Source of the DNA: Vitreoscilla sp.
GTDB lineage: Bacteria > Pseudomonadota > Gammaproteobacteria > Burkholderiales > Burkholderiaceae
Assembly (NCBI GenBank): GCA_014378125.1
Contig: JACMOG010000455.1
Span: 1 to 7,893 of the forward strand
DNA: 7,893 bases
Reading direction: 5' to 3'
Part shown: one piece after another, positions 1-6,261 of the stretch
Numbering within the stretch: position 1 is the first letter of the stretch
Layout of the letters: every line of letters begins with the position of its first letter
The notes under the pieces: generated by a model
What the model was told of the DNA's origin: nothing
Databases searched by the model: none
The model's input: only the letters and a program-made list of their open reading frames with translations
Made by a program: the position numbers and the translations under genes

Positions 1-77
1 CCGATCGATGCGCTGGACGTGCGCGCGTCTCCCTCTTGAATCGCTGGCTTTCGCGCTCACCTCCGCTCACGAACGCC

Positions 78-986
78 GTGCACGACCTCGCCCTGATCGC
101 CCATCACCCCGCCGACCCCGTCCGCCGCCGCCTGTTGCGCGCCGCCGCGGCCGGCGCCGGGCTGGCGCTGCCCGGCGCCCGGGTCCCGGCCCAGCAGCGC
201 GGGGGCGGGCGGGGGGCCCCGCGCCCGCACTTCGAGTCGCTGGTCCCGGCCGCCGAGATCGAGGCGGAGGCCGCGCGCGGCTATCGCGACATGCTGGCCC
301 AGGCTCGCGCCAGGCACCTGCTCGCCGAGCCCGTGCACCCGCAGCTGAAGCGCCTGGTCTACATCTCCGAACGCCTGAGGCCGTTCGCCGGCATGTGGAA
401 CGAGCGCGCCGTGGGCTGGCAGTGGGAGGTGAACCTGATCGGCTCGCCGCAGGTCAACGCGTTCTGCATGCCGGGCGGCAAGATCGCGTTCTACTGGGGC
501 ATCCTCACCAAGCTGAAGCTCACCGACGACGAGGTGGCGATGGTGATGGGCCATGAGATGACCCACGCGCTGCGCGAGCACGGGCGCGCGCAGATCGGCA
601 AGCAGGTGGCCACGCAGGGCACCATCTCGCTGCTGGCCGGGCTGTTCGGCTGGGGCATGGCCGGCCGCCAGATGGCGGGCATGGGCGGACGCCTGCTGTC
701 GCTGAAGTACAGCCGCGACGACGAGACCGAGGCCGACCTGATCGGCCTGGAGCTGGCGGCGCGCGCCGGCTACGACCCGCGCTCGGCGCTGTCGCTGTGG
801 CAGAAGATGGAGGCGGCCGGCAAGGGCGCGCCGCCGGCCTTCCTGTCGGACCATCCGTCGAACCCGGATCGCCTGCGCACGATCGCCGCCAACATCCCGC
901 GCGTCCAGGGGCTGTACGACCGTGCCCCCAAGCCGGATGTACGGTACGGCCCGCCCGCATCGGGCGGAAATTCCGGCAAGGGCTGA
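78..986 (+). CDS. M48 family zinc metalloprotease, exported (Tat-like signal)
   Basis: The product is a zinc-dependent endopeptidase of the M48 family (HtpX/BepA/Oma1/Ste24 relatives), probably acting on misfolded envelope or periplasmic proteins. Numbered from the GTG at 78 (302 aa), the zinc motif HEMTH is at 159-163. The third-ligand motif ExxxD (ETEAD) is at 216-220 and is preceded by YSRDD. The conserved HPSNPDRL stretch starts near residue 259. The N-terminus has R-R-R-L-L-R at about 16-21, then a hydrophobic Ala/Gly/Leu run and a V-P-A/QQ cleavage-like site, which fits a twin-arginine signal peptide. No later membrane segment is obvious, so the mature enzyme is probably soluble. The start is uncertain: a TTG at 36 would add 14 residues, and neither start has a good Shine-Dalgarno. 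Bases 1-77 hold no other gene I can defend. Family assignment is secure; substrate is unknown. Confidence 0.9.
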   Translation: MHDLALIAHHPADPVRRRLLRAAAAGAGLALPGARVPAQQRGGGRGAPRPHFESLVPAAEIEAEAARGYRDMLAQARARHLLAEPVHPQLKRLVYISERLRPFAGMWNERAVGWQWEVNLIGSPQVNAFCMPGGKIAFYWGILTKLKLTDDEVAMVMGHEMTHALREHGRAQIGKQVATQGTISLLAGLFGWGMAGRQMAGMGGRLLSLKYSRDDETEADLIGLELAARAGYDPRSALSLWQKMEAAGKGAPPAFLSDHPSNPDRLRTIAANIPRVQGLYDRAPKPDVRYGPPASGGNSGKG

Positions 987-996
987 CCTTCCCGAC

Positions 997-1016
997 TCGT
1001 CGCTGGCCCGCGACGA
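997..1016 (+). other. Stem-loop just after the M48 gene
   Basis: There is a perfect 7-bp stem (TCGTCGC / GCGACGA) with a 6-base loop, 10 bases after the M48 stop codon. It could slow transcription or protect the 3' end. No T-run follows, so I do not call it an intrinsic terminator. Confidence 0.4.
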
Positions 1017-1052
1017 TACGCCCGCGCACGGTGCATTCCCTCTGTTTGGGGC

Positions 1053-1082
1053 CGTTTCCCGCTCGGCCTTAGGGGGGAAACG
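1053..1082 (+). other. Inverted repeat CGTTTCCC / GGGAAACG
   Basis: Perfect 8-bp arms lie at 1053-1060 and 1075-1082 around a 14-base spacer, in the non-coding stretch between the M48 and KGG genes. No T-run follows. The right arm contains the GGAAAC that serves as the -35 element of the promoter candidate listed next, so an operator or anti-structure role is possible. The remainder of 987-1197 shows no credible gene. Confidence 0.4.
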
Positions 1083-1102
1083 CGAGGGGAGGTATGCACG
1101 TT
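1076..1102 (+). promoter_or_regulatory. Candidate ECF-sigma-type promoter for the KGG stress gene
   Basis: GGAAAC at 1076-1081 and CGTT at 1099-1102 are separated by exactly 17 bases. This matches the general AAC / CGT layout of ECF-sigma promoters and would give a leader of roughly 90 bases before the ATG at 1198. A second option is a GATAAAT box at 1147-1153, which could serve as a sigma70/sigmaS -10 element but has no recognisable -35. Both are short matches in GC-rich DNA, so this is a hypothesis. Confidence 0.25.
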
Positions 1103-1197
1103 GCCCCTATGGGTCGTGACCTCGGTGCTCTGGCGCTCGCGGGTCCGATAAATCCCGCCGCATGGGGCGACGGGCCAAACTTTTCGGAGTACCAGAC

Positions 1198-1488
1198 ATG
1201 ACTTCACAACACGACCAAACCGGCCGTCACGACCAGCAAGACCAGGCTGGCGCGCAAGGCCAGCAAGGCGGCCAACCGAGCGGTGGCCGCGGCTTCGCCG
1301 GCATGGACCGCGAGCGCCAGCGCGAGATCGCCAGCCAGGGCGGCCGCGCCGCGCACGCGAGCGGCAACGCTCACCAGTTCACCTCGGAAGAGGCGCGTGC
1401 CGCCGGTTCCAAGCGCCACGCCAACAACGCGTCGCGCGCCGCCGCTACCAACACGAGCGCTCCCAAGGGCGATTCGTCCCTCAGCTGA
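1198..1488 (+). CDS. KGG-type general stress protein (YciG/con-10-like)
   Basis: This is a 96-residue, very hydrophilic protein with no signal peptide or membrane segment. Residues 31-72 match the KGG stress-protein family: R-G-F-A-G-M-D followed by R-E-I-A-S-Q-G-G-R-A-A-H, then the H-Q-F-T-S-E-E-A segment and A-G-S-K. Here the usual KGG is QGG, and the second copy decays to GSK. The first 30 residues are Gln/Gly/Asp rich and the tail is Ala/Ser/Thr rich, so much of the chain is probably disordered. Relatives such as E. coli YciG and fungal con-10 are induced by general stress or starvation; their biochemical role is poorly defined. The ATG at 1198 is preferred to an upstream in-frame ATG at 1162 because CGGAGT (1185-1190) sits at good spacing and family similarity begins downstream. 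It appears monocistronic, with a terminator after it. Confidence 0.9.
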   Translation: MTSQHDQTGRHDQQDQAGAQGQQGGQPSGGRGFAGMDRERQREIASQGGRAAHASGNAHQFTSEEARAAGSKRHANNASRAAATNTSAPKGDSSLS

Positions 1489-1497
1489 CGCGGCTGC

Positions 1498-1517
1498 GAC
1501 CCGCGTCGGGGCGGGTC
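1498..1517 (+). other. Stem-loop after the KGG gene
   Basis: A perfect 7-bp stem (GACCCGC / GCGGGTC) with a 6-base loop lies 10 bases after the stop codon. It is the first of two hairpins in a row. With no T-run of its own it probably stabilises the 3' end or assists the terminator downstream. Confidence 0.45.
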
Positions 1518-1540
1518 AGGTTTGCGGTAAACGCTACAGC

Positions 1541-1573
1541 AAAGCGTGGGCTCGTCCCACGCTTTTTGCTTTT
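1541..1573 (+). terminator. Intrinsic terminator of the KGG gene
   Basis: A perfect 10-bp stem AAAGCGTGGG / CCCACGCTTT with a 5-base loop (CTCGT) is followed by TTGCTTTT. Stem, short loop and T-rich tail together form a classical rho-independent terminator, the clearest one in the window. The rest of 1489-1681 contains no gene I can support. Confidence 0.9.
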
Positions 1574-1615
1574 GTGGAACGTCCTGGCGAAGCTCGAGCG
1601 CGTGAGGATTCGTAA

Positions 1616-1627
1616 AGGCGCGCGCCT
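1616..1627. repeat. 12-bp perfect palindrome upstream of mgsA
   Basis: AGGCGCGCGCCT is its own reverse complement and ends about 54 bases before the mgsA ATG. It could be a dimeric-regulator site, but alternating GC of this kind is common by chance at this base composition. Confidence 0.25.
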
Positions 1628-1669
1628 CCACTTGGGGCATGTCGATCGGACGGCGTCACTCCGGATGCT

Positions 1670-1675
1670 TATGAT
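1670..1675 (+). promoter_or_regulatory. Possible -10 element (TATGAT) of mgsA
   Basis: TATGAT matches the sigma70 -10 consensus at five of six positions and is only six bases from the ATG at 1682. Transcription from it would begin at or next to the start codon, giving a leaderless message, which fits the absence of a Shine-Dalgarno here. No -35 is recognisable at the usual distance. Confidence 0.35.
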
Positions 1676-1681
1676 CGCGCC

Positions 1682-2068
1682 ATGCACATTGCCCTGATCG
1701 CGCACGACGCCAAGAAGGACCTCATGGTGACGCTCGCGCGTGACTTCGCCCCGTTCCTCGCCCGCTGCCACGTGATGGCCACCGGCACCACCGGATCGCG
1801 CCTGATCGCCGAGGCCGGACTCGCGGTTGAACGATTGCTCAGCGGACCGCTGGGCGGCGACCTGCAGATCGGCGCGCGGCTGGCCGAAGGCAAGGTCGAC
1901 GCGGTGATCTTCCTGCGCGACCCGATGACGCCCCAGCCGCACGAGCCGGACATCAACGCCCTGGTGCGGGCCTGCGACGTTCATGACGTGGTGTGCGCCA
2001 CCAACGAGTCCAGCGCCCGCCACGTGATGAAGGCGCTGGCCGCGGAGCTCGACGCGCAACAGGCCTGA
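1682..2068 (+). CDS. mgsA: Methylglyoxal synthase
   Basis: The enzyme converts dihydroxyacetone phosphate to methylglyoxal and phosphate, a cytosolic bypass of lower glycolysis used when phosphate is short or sugar phosphates pile up. The 128-residue product aligns along its length with E. coli MgsA (152 aa) and is mainly shorter at both ends. Visible features are H-I-A-L-I-A-H-D (2-9), the phosphate-binding ATGTTG (33-38), [12 protein letters not shown] (54-65) with catalytic Asp60 (equivalent to E. coli Asp71), and PHEPD (86-90) with His87 and Asp90 (equivalent to His98 and Asp101). CATNESSA (105-112) matches the late ATN motif. All active-site positions I can place are intact. The peptidase gene follows after 15 bases, suggesting co-transcription, although no metabolic link between the two is obvious. 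Confidence 0.95.
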   Translation: MHIALIAHDAKKDLMVTLARDFAPFLARCHVMATGTTGSRLIAEAGLAVERLLSGPLGGDLQIGARLAEGKVDAVIFLRDPMTPQPHEPDINALVRACDVHDVVCATNESSARHVMKALAAELDAQQA

Positions 2069-2083
2069 CTTTCGAAGGAAGCG

Positions 2084-3649
2084 ATGACCCCGATCCCAAC
2101 CGCCCGGCGCGTCGCGCAAGCCCTGTCCATCGCGCTGGTCGCGGCGTCCCTCGCGGCCTGCGGCGGCGGCGGCGGCGGCGGCGGTAGCAGCGGCGCAGTC
2201 GTCGACCCCGGCAACTACGTCGACGCCAACCGCTATTCGGCGGCCGCGGGCGCCTCGCTGTCGGCGCCCAACGAACACACCGCGACCACGCACGGCGCCC
2301 CCGCGCAGGGCGGCACCGACATCGCCTACACGGCCACCGCCGGGCACCTGTCGGCGCTGTCGTCCACGCAGGCGCCGGAGGCGTCGATCTTCTACGTCGC
2401 CTACACGGCCGACGGCGCGGCGGCGGCCACCCGGCCCGTCACGTTCTTCTTCAACGGCGGCCCGGGCTCGGCCACGGTCTGGCTGCACCTGGGGTCGTTC
2501 GCGCCCAAGCGCCTCGTCACCGGCGTGCCGGCCACCACGCAGGCGCTGCCGTTTCCCTACGTGGACAACGCCGAGAGCCTGATCGACACGTCCGACCTGG
2601 TATTCGTGGACGCTGTGGGCACCGGCCTGTCGGAGGCCATCGCGCCCAACACCAACCAGACATGGTGGGGCGTCGACCAGGACGCCGCCGTGCTGCGCGA
2701 CTTCGTCGAGCGCTGGCTGGCCGTCAACGGCCGCACCGCCTCGCCGCTGTTCCTGTACGGCGAGTCGTACGGCACCACCCGCGTGCCCGTGCTCACGCGA
2801 CTGCTGGAGACTGCCGGCCAGCGCGTGCACGGCGTGGTGGAGCTGTCGTCCATCCTCGACTACAACAGCAATTGCTCGGTGGAGGGCGGCACGCCCACGG
2901 TCGATTGCGAGGGCTTCCTGCCCAGCTATGCGGCCGTGGGCAGCTGGTACCACCTCGCGCCGTCCGTGCCGACGGGTTCGGACTCCGAGCTCGCCACGGT
3001 GTCCAGCTACGCCGACTCCACCTACGGGCCCGACGCCGCCACGTGGCTGGCCACGCGCACGCTGCCGCCGGCCGACCACGTGGCCATGCTGCAGGCGTTC
3101 ACGGGACTGTCCACGACGATCTGGGACCAGCAGTTCGACATGGACTACGACACCTTCCGGCATCACCTGATCGCCAATACCGACCTCGGCGTATACGACG
3201 GCCGCATCTCCGCGCCGCTCGGCTCGCCGCTGGACGCCGACGACGAGCCGTCGAACACGTTCGTCGAACCCGGCTTCACGGCCGCCATCAAGACCGTGCT
3301 GCCCAACGTGCTGGGCTTCACCACGCCGTCCACCTACGTGCTGTCCAGCGACGCGATCGACCACTGGAATTTCTCGCACGGGGGCCGCTCCCTGCCCGAC
3401 GTGGTGCCCGACCTGAGCGCCGCCCTGGCCCTCGACCCGTCGCTGAAGATCCTGTTCCTGGGCGGCCACCACGACCTGATCACGCCGTTCCACCAGACCG
3501 AGCTGGACGTCGCGCGGCTGCCCGCGGGCGCGCCGGTGGCGCTGCACTTCCATCCCGGGGGCCACATGACCTATCTCGACGACGGCTCGCGTCCGTTGAT
3601 GAAGGCCGAGCTGGCCGCGTTCTACGCCTCGACGCTGGGAGCCCGCTGA
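2084..3649 (+). CDS. S10 family serine carboxypeptidase-like lipoprotein
   Basis: This 521-residue exported protein belongs to peptidase family S10, alpha/beta-hydrolase serine carboxypeptidases that trim C-terminal residues. The N-terminus has a short positive region, a hydrophobic stretch and a lipobox L-A-A-C with lipidated Cys26, followed by eight glycines (27-34). Glycine rather than Asp after the Cys suggests outer-membrane sorting by the usual Lol rule. S10 motifs are FNGGPGS (123-129, oxyanion and substrate carboxylate binding), LYGESYG (224-230) with nucleophile Ser228, GGHHD (460-464) with Asp464, and PGGHMTY (491-497) with His494. The catalytic triad is therefore complete. One cysteine pair (Cys264, Cys275) could form a disulfide. 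AAGGAA at 2075-2080 supports the ATG at 2084. The next gene starts inside its stop codon. Peptide preference cannot be told from sequence. Confidence 0.93.
   Translation: MTPIPTARRVAQALSIALVAASLAACGGGGGGGGSSGAVVDPGNYVDANRYSAAAGASLSAPNEHTATTHGAPAQGGTDIAYTATAGHLSALSSTQAPEASIFYVAYTADGAAAATRPVTFFFNGGPGSATVWLHLGSFAPKRLVTGVPATTQALPFPYVDNAESLIDTSDLVFVDAVGTGLSEAIAPNTNQTWWGVDQDAAVLRDFVERWLAVNGRTASPLFLYGESYGTTRVPVLTRLLETAGQRVHGVVELSSILDYNSNCSVEGGTPTVDCEGFLPSYAAVGSWYHLAPSVPTGSDSELATVSSYADSTYGPDAATWLATRTLPPADHVAMLQAFTGLSTTIWDQQFDMDYDTFRHHLIANTDLGVYDGRISAPLGSPLDADDEPSNTFVEPGFTAAIKTVLPNVLGFTTPSTYVLSSDAIDHWNFSHGGRSLPDVVPDLSAALALDPSLKILFLGGHHDLITPFHQTELDVARLPAGAPVALHFHPGGHMTYLDDGSRPLMKAELAAFYASTLGAR
2161..2184 (+). 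repeat. CGG trinucleotide tract (8 units) within the S10 gene
   Basis: Eight exact tandem CGG units encode most of the poly-glycine tether directly after the lipobox cysteine. Slippage would change tether length by whole residues without breaking the frame. Confidence 0.9.
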
Positions 3650-4020
3650 TGCGCACCGCCGCCTTGTCCTTCGTGCTGATGGGCGCCGCCACGTTGGCCC
3701 GGGCCGCGCCGCACCTCGATCCCGGCGCGCCGCCGCTGGCCACGCGGGCGGCCGCGCAAGCGGAGAACCGCACGCGGCCGGCGTCCGTGGGTGCCGTGCT
3801 GCAGTCCGACGCCGAGCGCCACCTGCAAGCCAGCTTCGACGCGGCCGACACGCCGCATCGCGGCACGTTGTCGCGCGACGAGGCCCGGGCGGGCGGGTTC
3901 GGCTGGATCGCCAACCACTTCGACGCGATCGACACGGCGCGCGCGGGGCGCGTGAGCTTCGACGACGTGCGGCGTTACCTCAAGCTGCGCGATGCTGGCG
4001 CGACGAGCGCCGCGAGATAG
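3649..4020 (+). CDS. Small exported EF-hand-like protein
   Basis: A 123-residue protein with a signal peptide (hydrophobic residues 4-16, A-R-A cleavage-like site near 19) and two EF-hand-like segments. Loop 1 is about 67-78 (D-T-P-H-R-G-T-L-S-R-D-E) and loop 2 about 95-106 (D-T-A-R-A-G-R-V-S-F-D-D). Both keep the first Asp, the central Gly and an acidic residue at position 12. Positions 3 and 5, normally Asp/Asn calcium ligands, are Pro/Arg and Ala/Ala. The fold is therefore likely but calcium binding is doubtful. The ATG overlaps the peptidase stop as TGATG, so translation is probably coupled and the two proteins may act together in the envelope. It meets the next gene tail to tail with zero bases between stop codons. 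EF-hand relationship is fairly sure; function is unknown. Confidence 0.85.
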   Translation: MRTAALSFVLMGAATLARAAPHLDPGAPPLATRAAAQAENRTRPASVGAVLQSDAERHLQASFDAADTPHRGTLSRDEARAGGFGWIANHFDAIDTARAGRVSFDDVRRYLKLRDAGATSAAR

Positions 4021-4039
4021 TCAGCCAGACGTCGTCGCG
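3999..4039. repeat. Inverted repeat across the convergent stop codons
   Basis: CGCGACGA at 3999-4006 and TCGTCGCG at 4032-4039 are perfect inverted arms flanking the TAG/TCA junction of two convergent genes. A smaller hairpin, GGCGC-GACGA-GCGCC (3997-4011), overlaps the left arm. There is no T-run on either side. It may act as a weak two-way 3' structure, or simply reflect GC-rich coding sequence. Confidence 0.35.
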
Positions 4040-6165
4040 TGCGCGGCGGCGGAGATCCGCGCGGTCTCGGCGGCCGCCTCGGCGCCGCGCGCGGCCATCC
4101 ACGGCAGCACGTCCTGCGCGCGCATCGGCCGGGCGAACAGGTAGCCCTGGAGCTCGTCGCAGTCCAGGCCGGTCAGCACGTCGCGTTGCCCGACCGTCTC
4201 CACGCCCTCGGCCACCACGCCCAGGCCCAGGTCGTGGGCCAGGTGCACGCCGGCGCTGACGATGGCGCGCGCGTCGGCGCTGGTCTCCAGGTCCATCACG
4301 AAGCTGCGGTCGATCTTGAGCTGGCGCGCCGGCAGGCGGCGCAGGTAGCTGAGGCTGGAATAGCCGGTTCCGAAGTCGTCGATGGACAGCAGCACGCCGA
4401 TGTGGGCCAGCCCGCTGATGGCGGTCTGCGTGGCCTTGACATCGCCCATCGCCACGGATTCGGTGATCTCGCACAGCAGCTGGTCGGCGTCGATGTCGTG
4501 GCGCAGGAGCGCCTGCTCGATGCGATCGACCAGGTCCGCCTCGCGCAGCCGGTGCACCGAGAGGTTGATCGCCACGTTCATGCGCACGCCCTGCGTGGCC
4601 CAGGCCTCCACCTGGCGGCAGGCGTCATCGATCACCCAGTCGCCCAGCCTGCCGATGAGGCCGAAGCGCTCGGCCAGCGGGATGAACACGGCGGGGCTCA
4701 CCATGCCGTGCTCGGGGTGCAGCCAGCGCAGCAAGGCCTCGACGCCGTGGGTCTCGCCGGTGCGGCCGTCCACCTTGGGCTGGTAGAGCAGCTCCAGCTG
4801 GCCGTTCACGACGGCGTGGCGCAGGACGTTCTGCAGGCCCAGCATCTCGGGTCGCGGGCCCTCCAGCCGTTCCTCGAAGTGCGCCCACGTGTTGCCGCCG
4901 GCGCGCTTGGCCTCGCCCATGGCCGCATCGGCGTGCGCCACCAGGCGCTCGCGCGGGCCGTGTTCGGGATAGGTGGCGATGCCCACCGAGCACGAGATCT
5001 GGATCGGGCGCGGCGGCGTCGCGATGGACTGCCCGATGGCCTCGACGATGCGGCGCGCCGCGATCACCGGATCCACCAGCGCCGTCTCGCATTCCATCAG
5101 CATCACGAACTCGTCGCCGCCCAGGCGCGCCACCGTGTCGCCCGCGCGCACGCTGGCGCGCAGTCGCCGCGCCACTTCCTTGAGCACGATGTCGCCCGTG
5201 GCATGGCCCAGCGCGTCGTTGACCGGCTTGAAGCCGTCGAGGTCGATGTAGAGCACCACCACCTTGGCGCCCTCGCGACCGTCGGCCACGGAGGCGGCCA
5301 GCCGCTGCAGGGACTTGGACAGCAGCTTGTCGAACAGCGCGCGGTTGGGCAGGCTGGTGAGCGGGTCGCGCAACGCCCGCTGGCGCAGCCGCTCGTTGGC
5401 CTTGCGCAGGCGCGCGTTGAGCCCGGTGGTGGTGGCGCGCATCCGCGCCTCCAGCCGGCCCACCAGCAGCGACGCGCCCACCAGGGCCACGCCGCCGGCC
5501 ACCAGCAGGCCGCCCAGGTTGCGGCCGGACACCGCCTCCTCGTTGAGCGACAGCGAGTTCACGGCGAAGCTGGCGGGGGCGATGCCGGCGTAATGCATCG
5601 CGCTGACCAGGCCGCCCATGACGGCGGTGCTGGCCAGGCGGAAGCCCGCTCCGCGGCGCGTGCTGCGCGCCAGGAAGAAGGCCTCCAGCGAGGTAGCCGA
5701 CGCGCAGATCGCGATCACCACGGTACCGATCACCACCTGCCAGTTCCATTCGATCGCGGGGGCCATGCCCAGCGCGGCGACGCCCACGAAGTGCATGGCG
5801 GCGAGTCCCGCGCCCACGCCCAGCGCGGCCGTCCAGAGGCGCGGCCACGCGAGCCGGTCGTGGCTGGCGGCGTGCAGCGCGATGGCCGAGGCGGCCACCG
5901 CCGCCGCCCACGACAGCGCGGTCAGCACCGCGCCGAAACCCAGCGGGATCGGCAGCGTCAGCGCCATCAGCGCGGTGAAGTTGGCGGCCCACAGGCCGGT
6001 GCCCATCGCCAGCGATCCGCCCAGCCACCAGCGCAGCGCCAGCGTGCGGTCGACGCCGCGCAGGCGCTGGCTCGCGTCGAGCGCGGCATGGCACGCGAAC
6101 CCCGCGATCAGCAGGGAACACGCCACCAGCAGCGGGTCGTGGGAGAGGGACAGGTCGTTGGGCAA
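4021..6165 (-). CDS. Membrane MHYT-GGDEF-EAL cyclic-di-GMP signalling protein
   Basis: The 714-residue inner-membrane protein has both synthesis and breakdown modules for cyclic-di-GMP. Residues 1-236 form about seven membrane helices of an MHYT sensor, a domain proposed to sense O2, CO or NO through metal. Motifs M-H-F (124-126) and M-H-Y (190-192) are present; the first copy reads A-N-F (61-63). The GGDEF domain (about 262-432) has YIDLDGFKPVND, an intact GGDEF at 349-353 and an inhibitory-site RxxD at 340-343. The EAL domain (about 440-690) has E-A-L-L-R (476-480), Asn534, Glu566, Asp596-Asp597 in DDFGTGYSS, Lys617, Glu653 and Gln673, the residues expected for an active phosphodiesterase. 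The start is TTG, chosen because CCGGAGA (plus-strand 6174-6180) lies upstream at fitting distance and the membrane domain starts soon after. It follows the dsrE-like gene by 96 bases on the same strand. Confidence 0.97.
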   Translation of the reverse strand: MPNDLSLSHDPLLVACSLLIAGFACHAALDASQRLRGVDRTLALRWWLGGSLAMGTGLWAANFTALMALTLPIPLGFGAVLTALSWAAAVAASAIALHAASHDRLAWPRLWTAALGVGAGLAAMHFVGVAALGMAPAIEWNWQVVIGTVVIAICASATSLEAFFLARSTRRGAGFRLASTAVMGGLVSAMHYAGIAPASFAVNSLSLNEEAVSGRNLGGLLVAGGVALVGASLLVGRLEARMRATTTGLNARLRKANERLRQRALRDPLTSLPNRALFDKLLSKSLQRLAASVADGREGAKVVVLYIDLDGFKPVNDALGHATGDIVLKEVARRLRASVRAGDTVARLGGDEFVMLMECETALVDPVIAARRIVEAIGQSIATPPRPIQISCSVGIATYPEHGPRERLVAHADAAMGEAKRAGGNTWAHFEERLEGPRPEMLGLQNVLRHAVVNGQLELLYQPKVDGRTGETHGVEALLRWLHPEHGMVSPAVFIPLAERFGLIGRLGDWVIDDACRQVEAWATQGVRMNVAINLSVHRLREADLVDRIEQALLRHDIDADQLLCEITESVAMGDVKATQTAISGLAHIGVLLSIDDFGTGYSSLSYLRRLPARQLKIDRSFVMDLETSADARAIVSAGVHLAHDLGLGVVAEGVETVGQRDVLTGLDCDELQGYLFARPMRAQDVLPWMAARGAEAAAETARISAAAHATTSG

Positions 6166-6166
6166 G

Positions 6167-6180
6167 GGGAACGTCTCCGG
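6167..6180 (-). promoter_or_regulatory. Direct-repeat copy 1, containing the RBS of the GGDEF-EAL gene
   Basis: Read on the minus strand this is CCGGAGACGTTCCC, ending just before the TTG start. It contains the GGAG ribosome-binding core and is nearly identical to a second copy at 6222-6235, differing at one base. It decides the start of the downstream gene. Confidence 0.6.
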
Positions 6181-6221
6181 GGCCCCGGCGCGAGCGGTGC
6201 GAGCGGCGCCAGGGGATCCCA

Positions 6222-6235
6222 GGGAACGTCTTCGG
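6222..6235 (-). repeat. Direct-repeat copy 2 in the leader of the GGDEF-EAL gene
   Basis: The minus strand reads CCGAAGACGTTCCC, matching 13 of 14 bases of the copy at 6167-6180, with 41 bases between the two. Its sole change turns GGAG into GAAG, so it would not work as a ribosome-binding site. The spacer also holds an 8-bp tandem repeat GCGAGCGG (6190-6197 and 6199-6206 on the plus strand). Confidence 0.6.
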
Positions 6236-6250
6236 CAGGTGCCCGCCGAA
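6231..6250 (-). other. Stem-loop just downstream of the dsrE-like gene
   Basis: A perfect 6-bp stem TTCGGC / GCCGAA with an 8-base loop lies 11 bases after the dsrE stop on the minus strand. There is no T-run, so the message probably continues at least in part into the GGDEF-EAL gene. It overlaps the upstream direct-repeat copy. Confidence 0.35.
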
Positions 6251-6261
6251 CCTGACCGCTG

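Noticed and set aside
1..39. Possible last 12 codons of an upstream gene ending in TGA at 37-39, overlapping the alternative TTG at 36
   Set aside because: Too short to show any family signal, and random sequence would often give this. It is mentioned only because a TTGA overlap could favour the TTG start of the M48 gene.
181..220. G-rich run in the M48 gene that might form a G-quadruplex
   Set aside because: Only three close G-tracts are present and they encode a Gly/Arg linker. This is expected by chance in DNA of this GC content.
922..1119. Small plus-strand open frames after the M48 gene
   Set aside because: They have no good ribosome-binding site and no recognisable domain, and they overlap the M48 end and stem-loop structures.
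1481..3565. 694-codon open frame on the minus strand opposite mgsA and the S10 gene
   Set aside because: It is Arg/Gly/Val-rich low-complexity sequence with no family motif and lies antisense to two well-supported genes. It is a by-product of high GC with few stops.
4039..6255. 738-codon open frame on the plus strand opposite the GGDEF-EAL gene
   Set aside because: It is His/Gln/Ala/Gly-rich with no domain. The opposite strand encodes complete MHYT, GGDEF and EAL domains, so this is a shadow.
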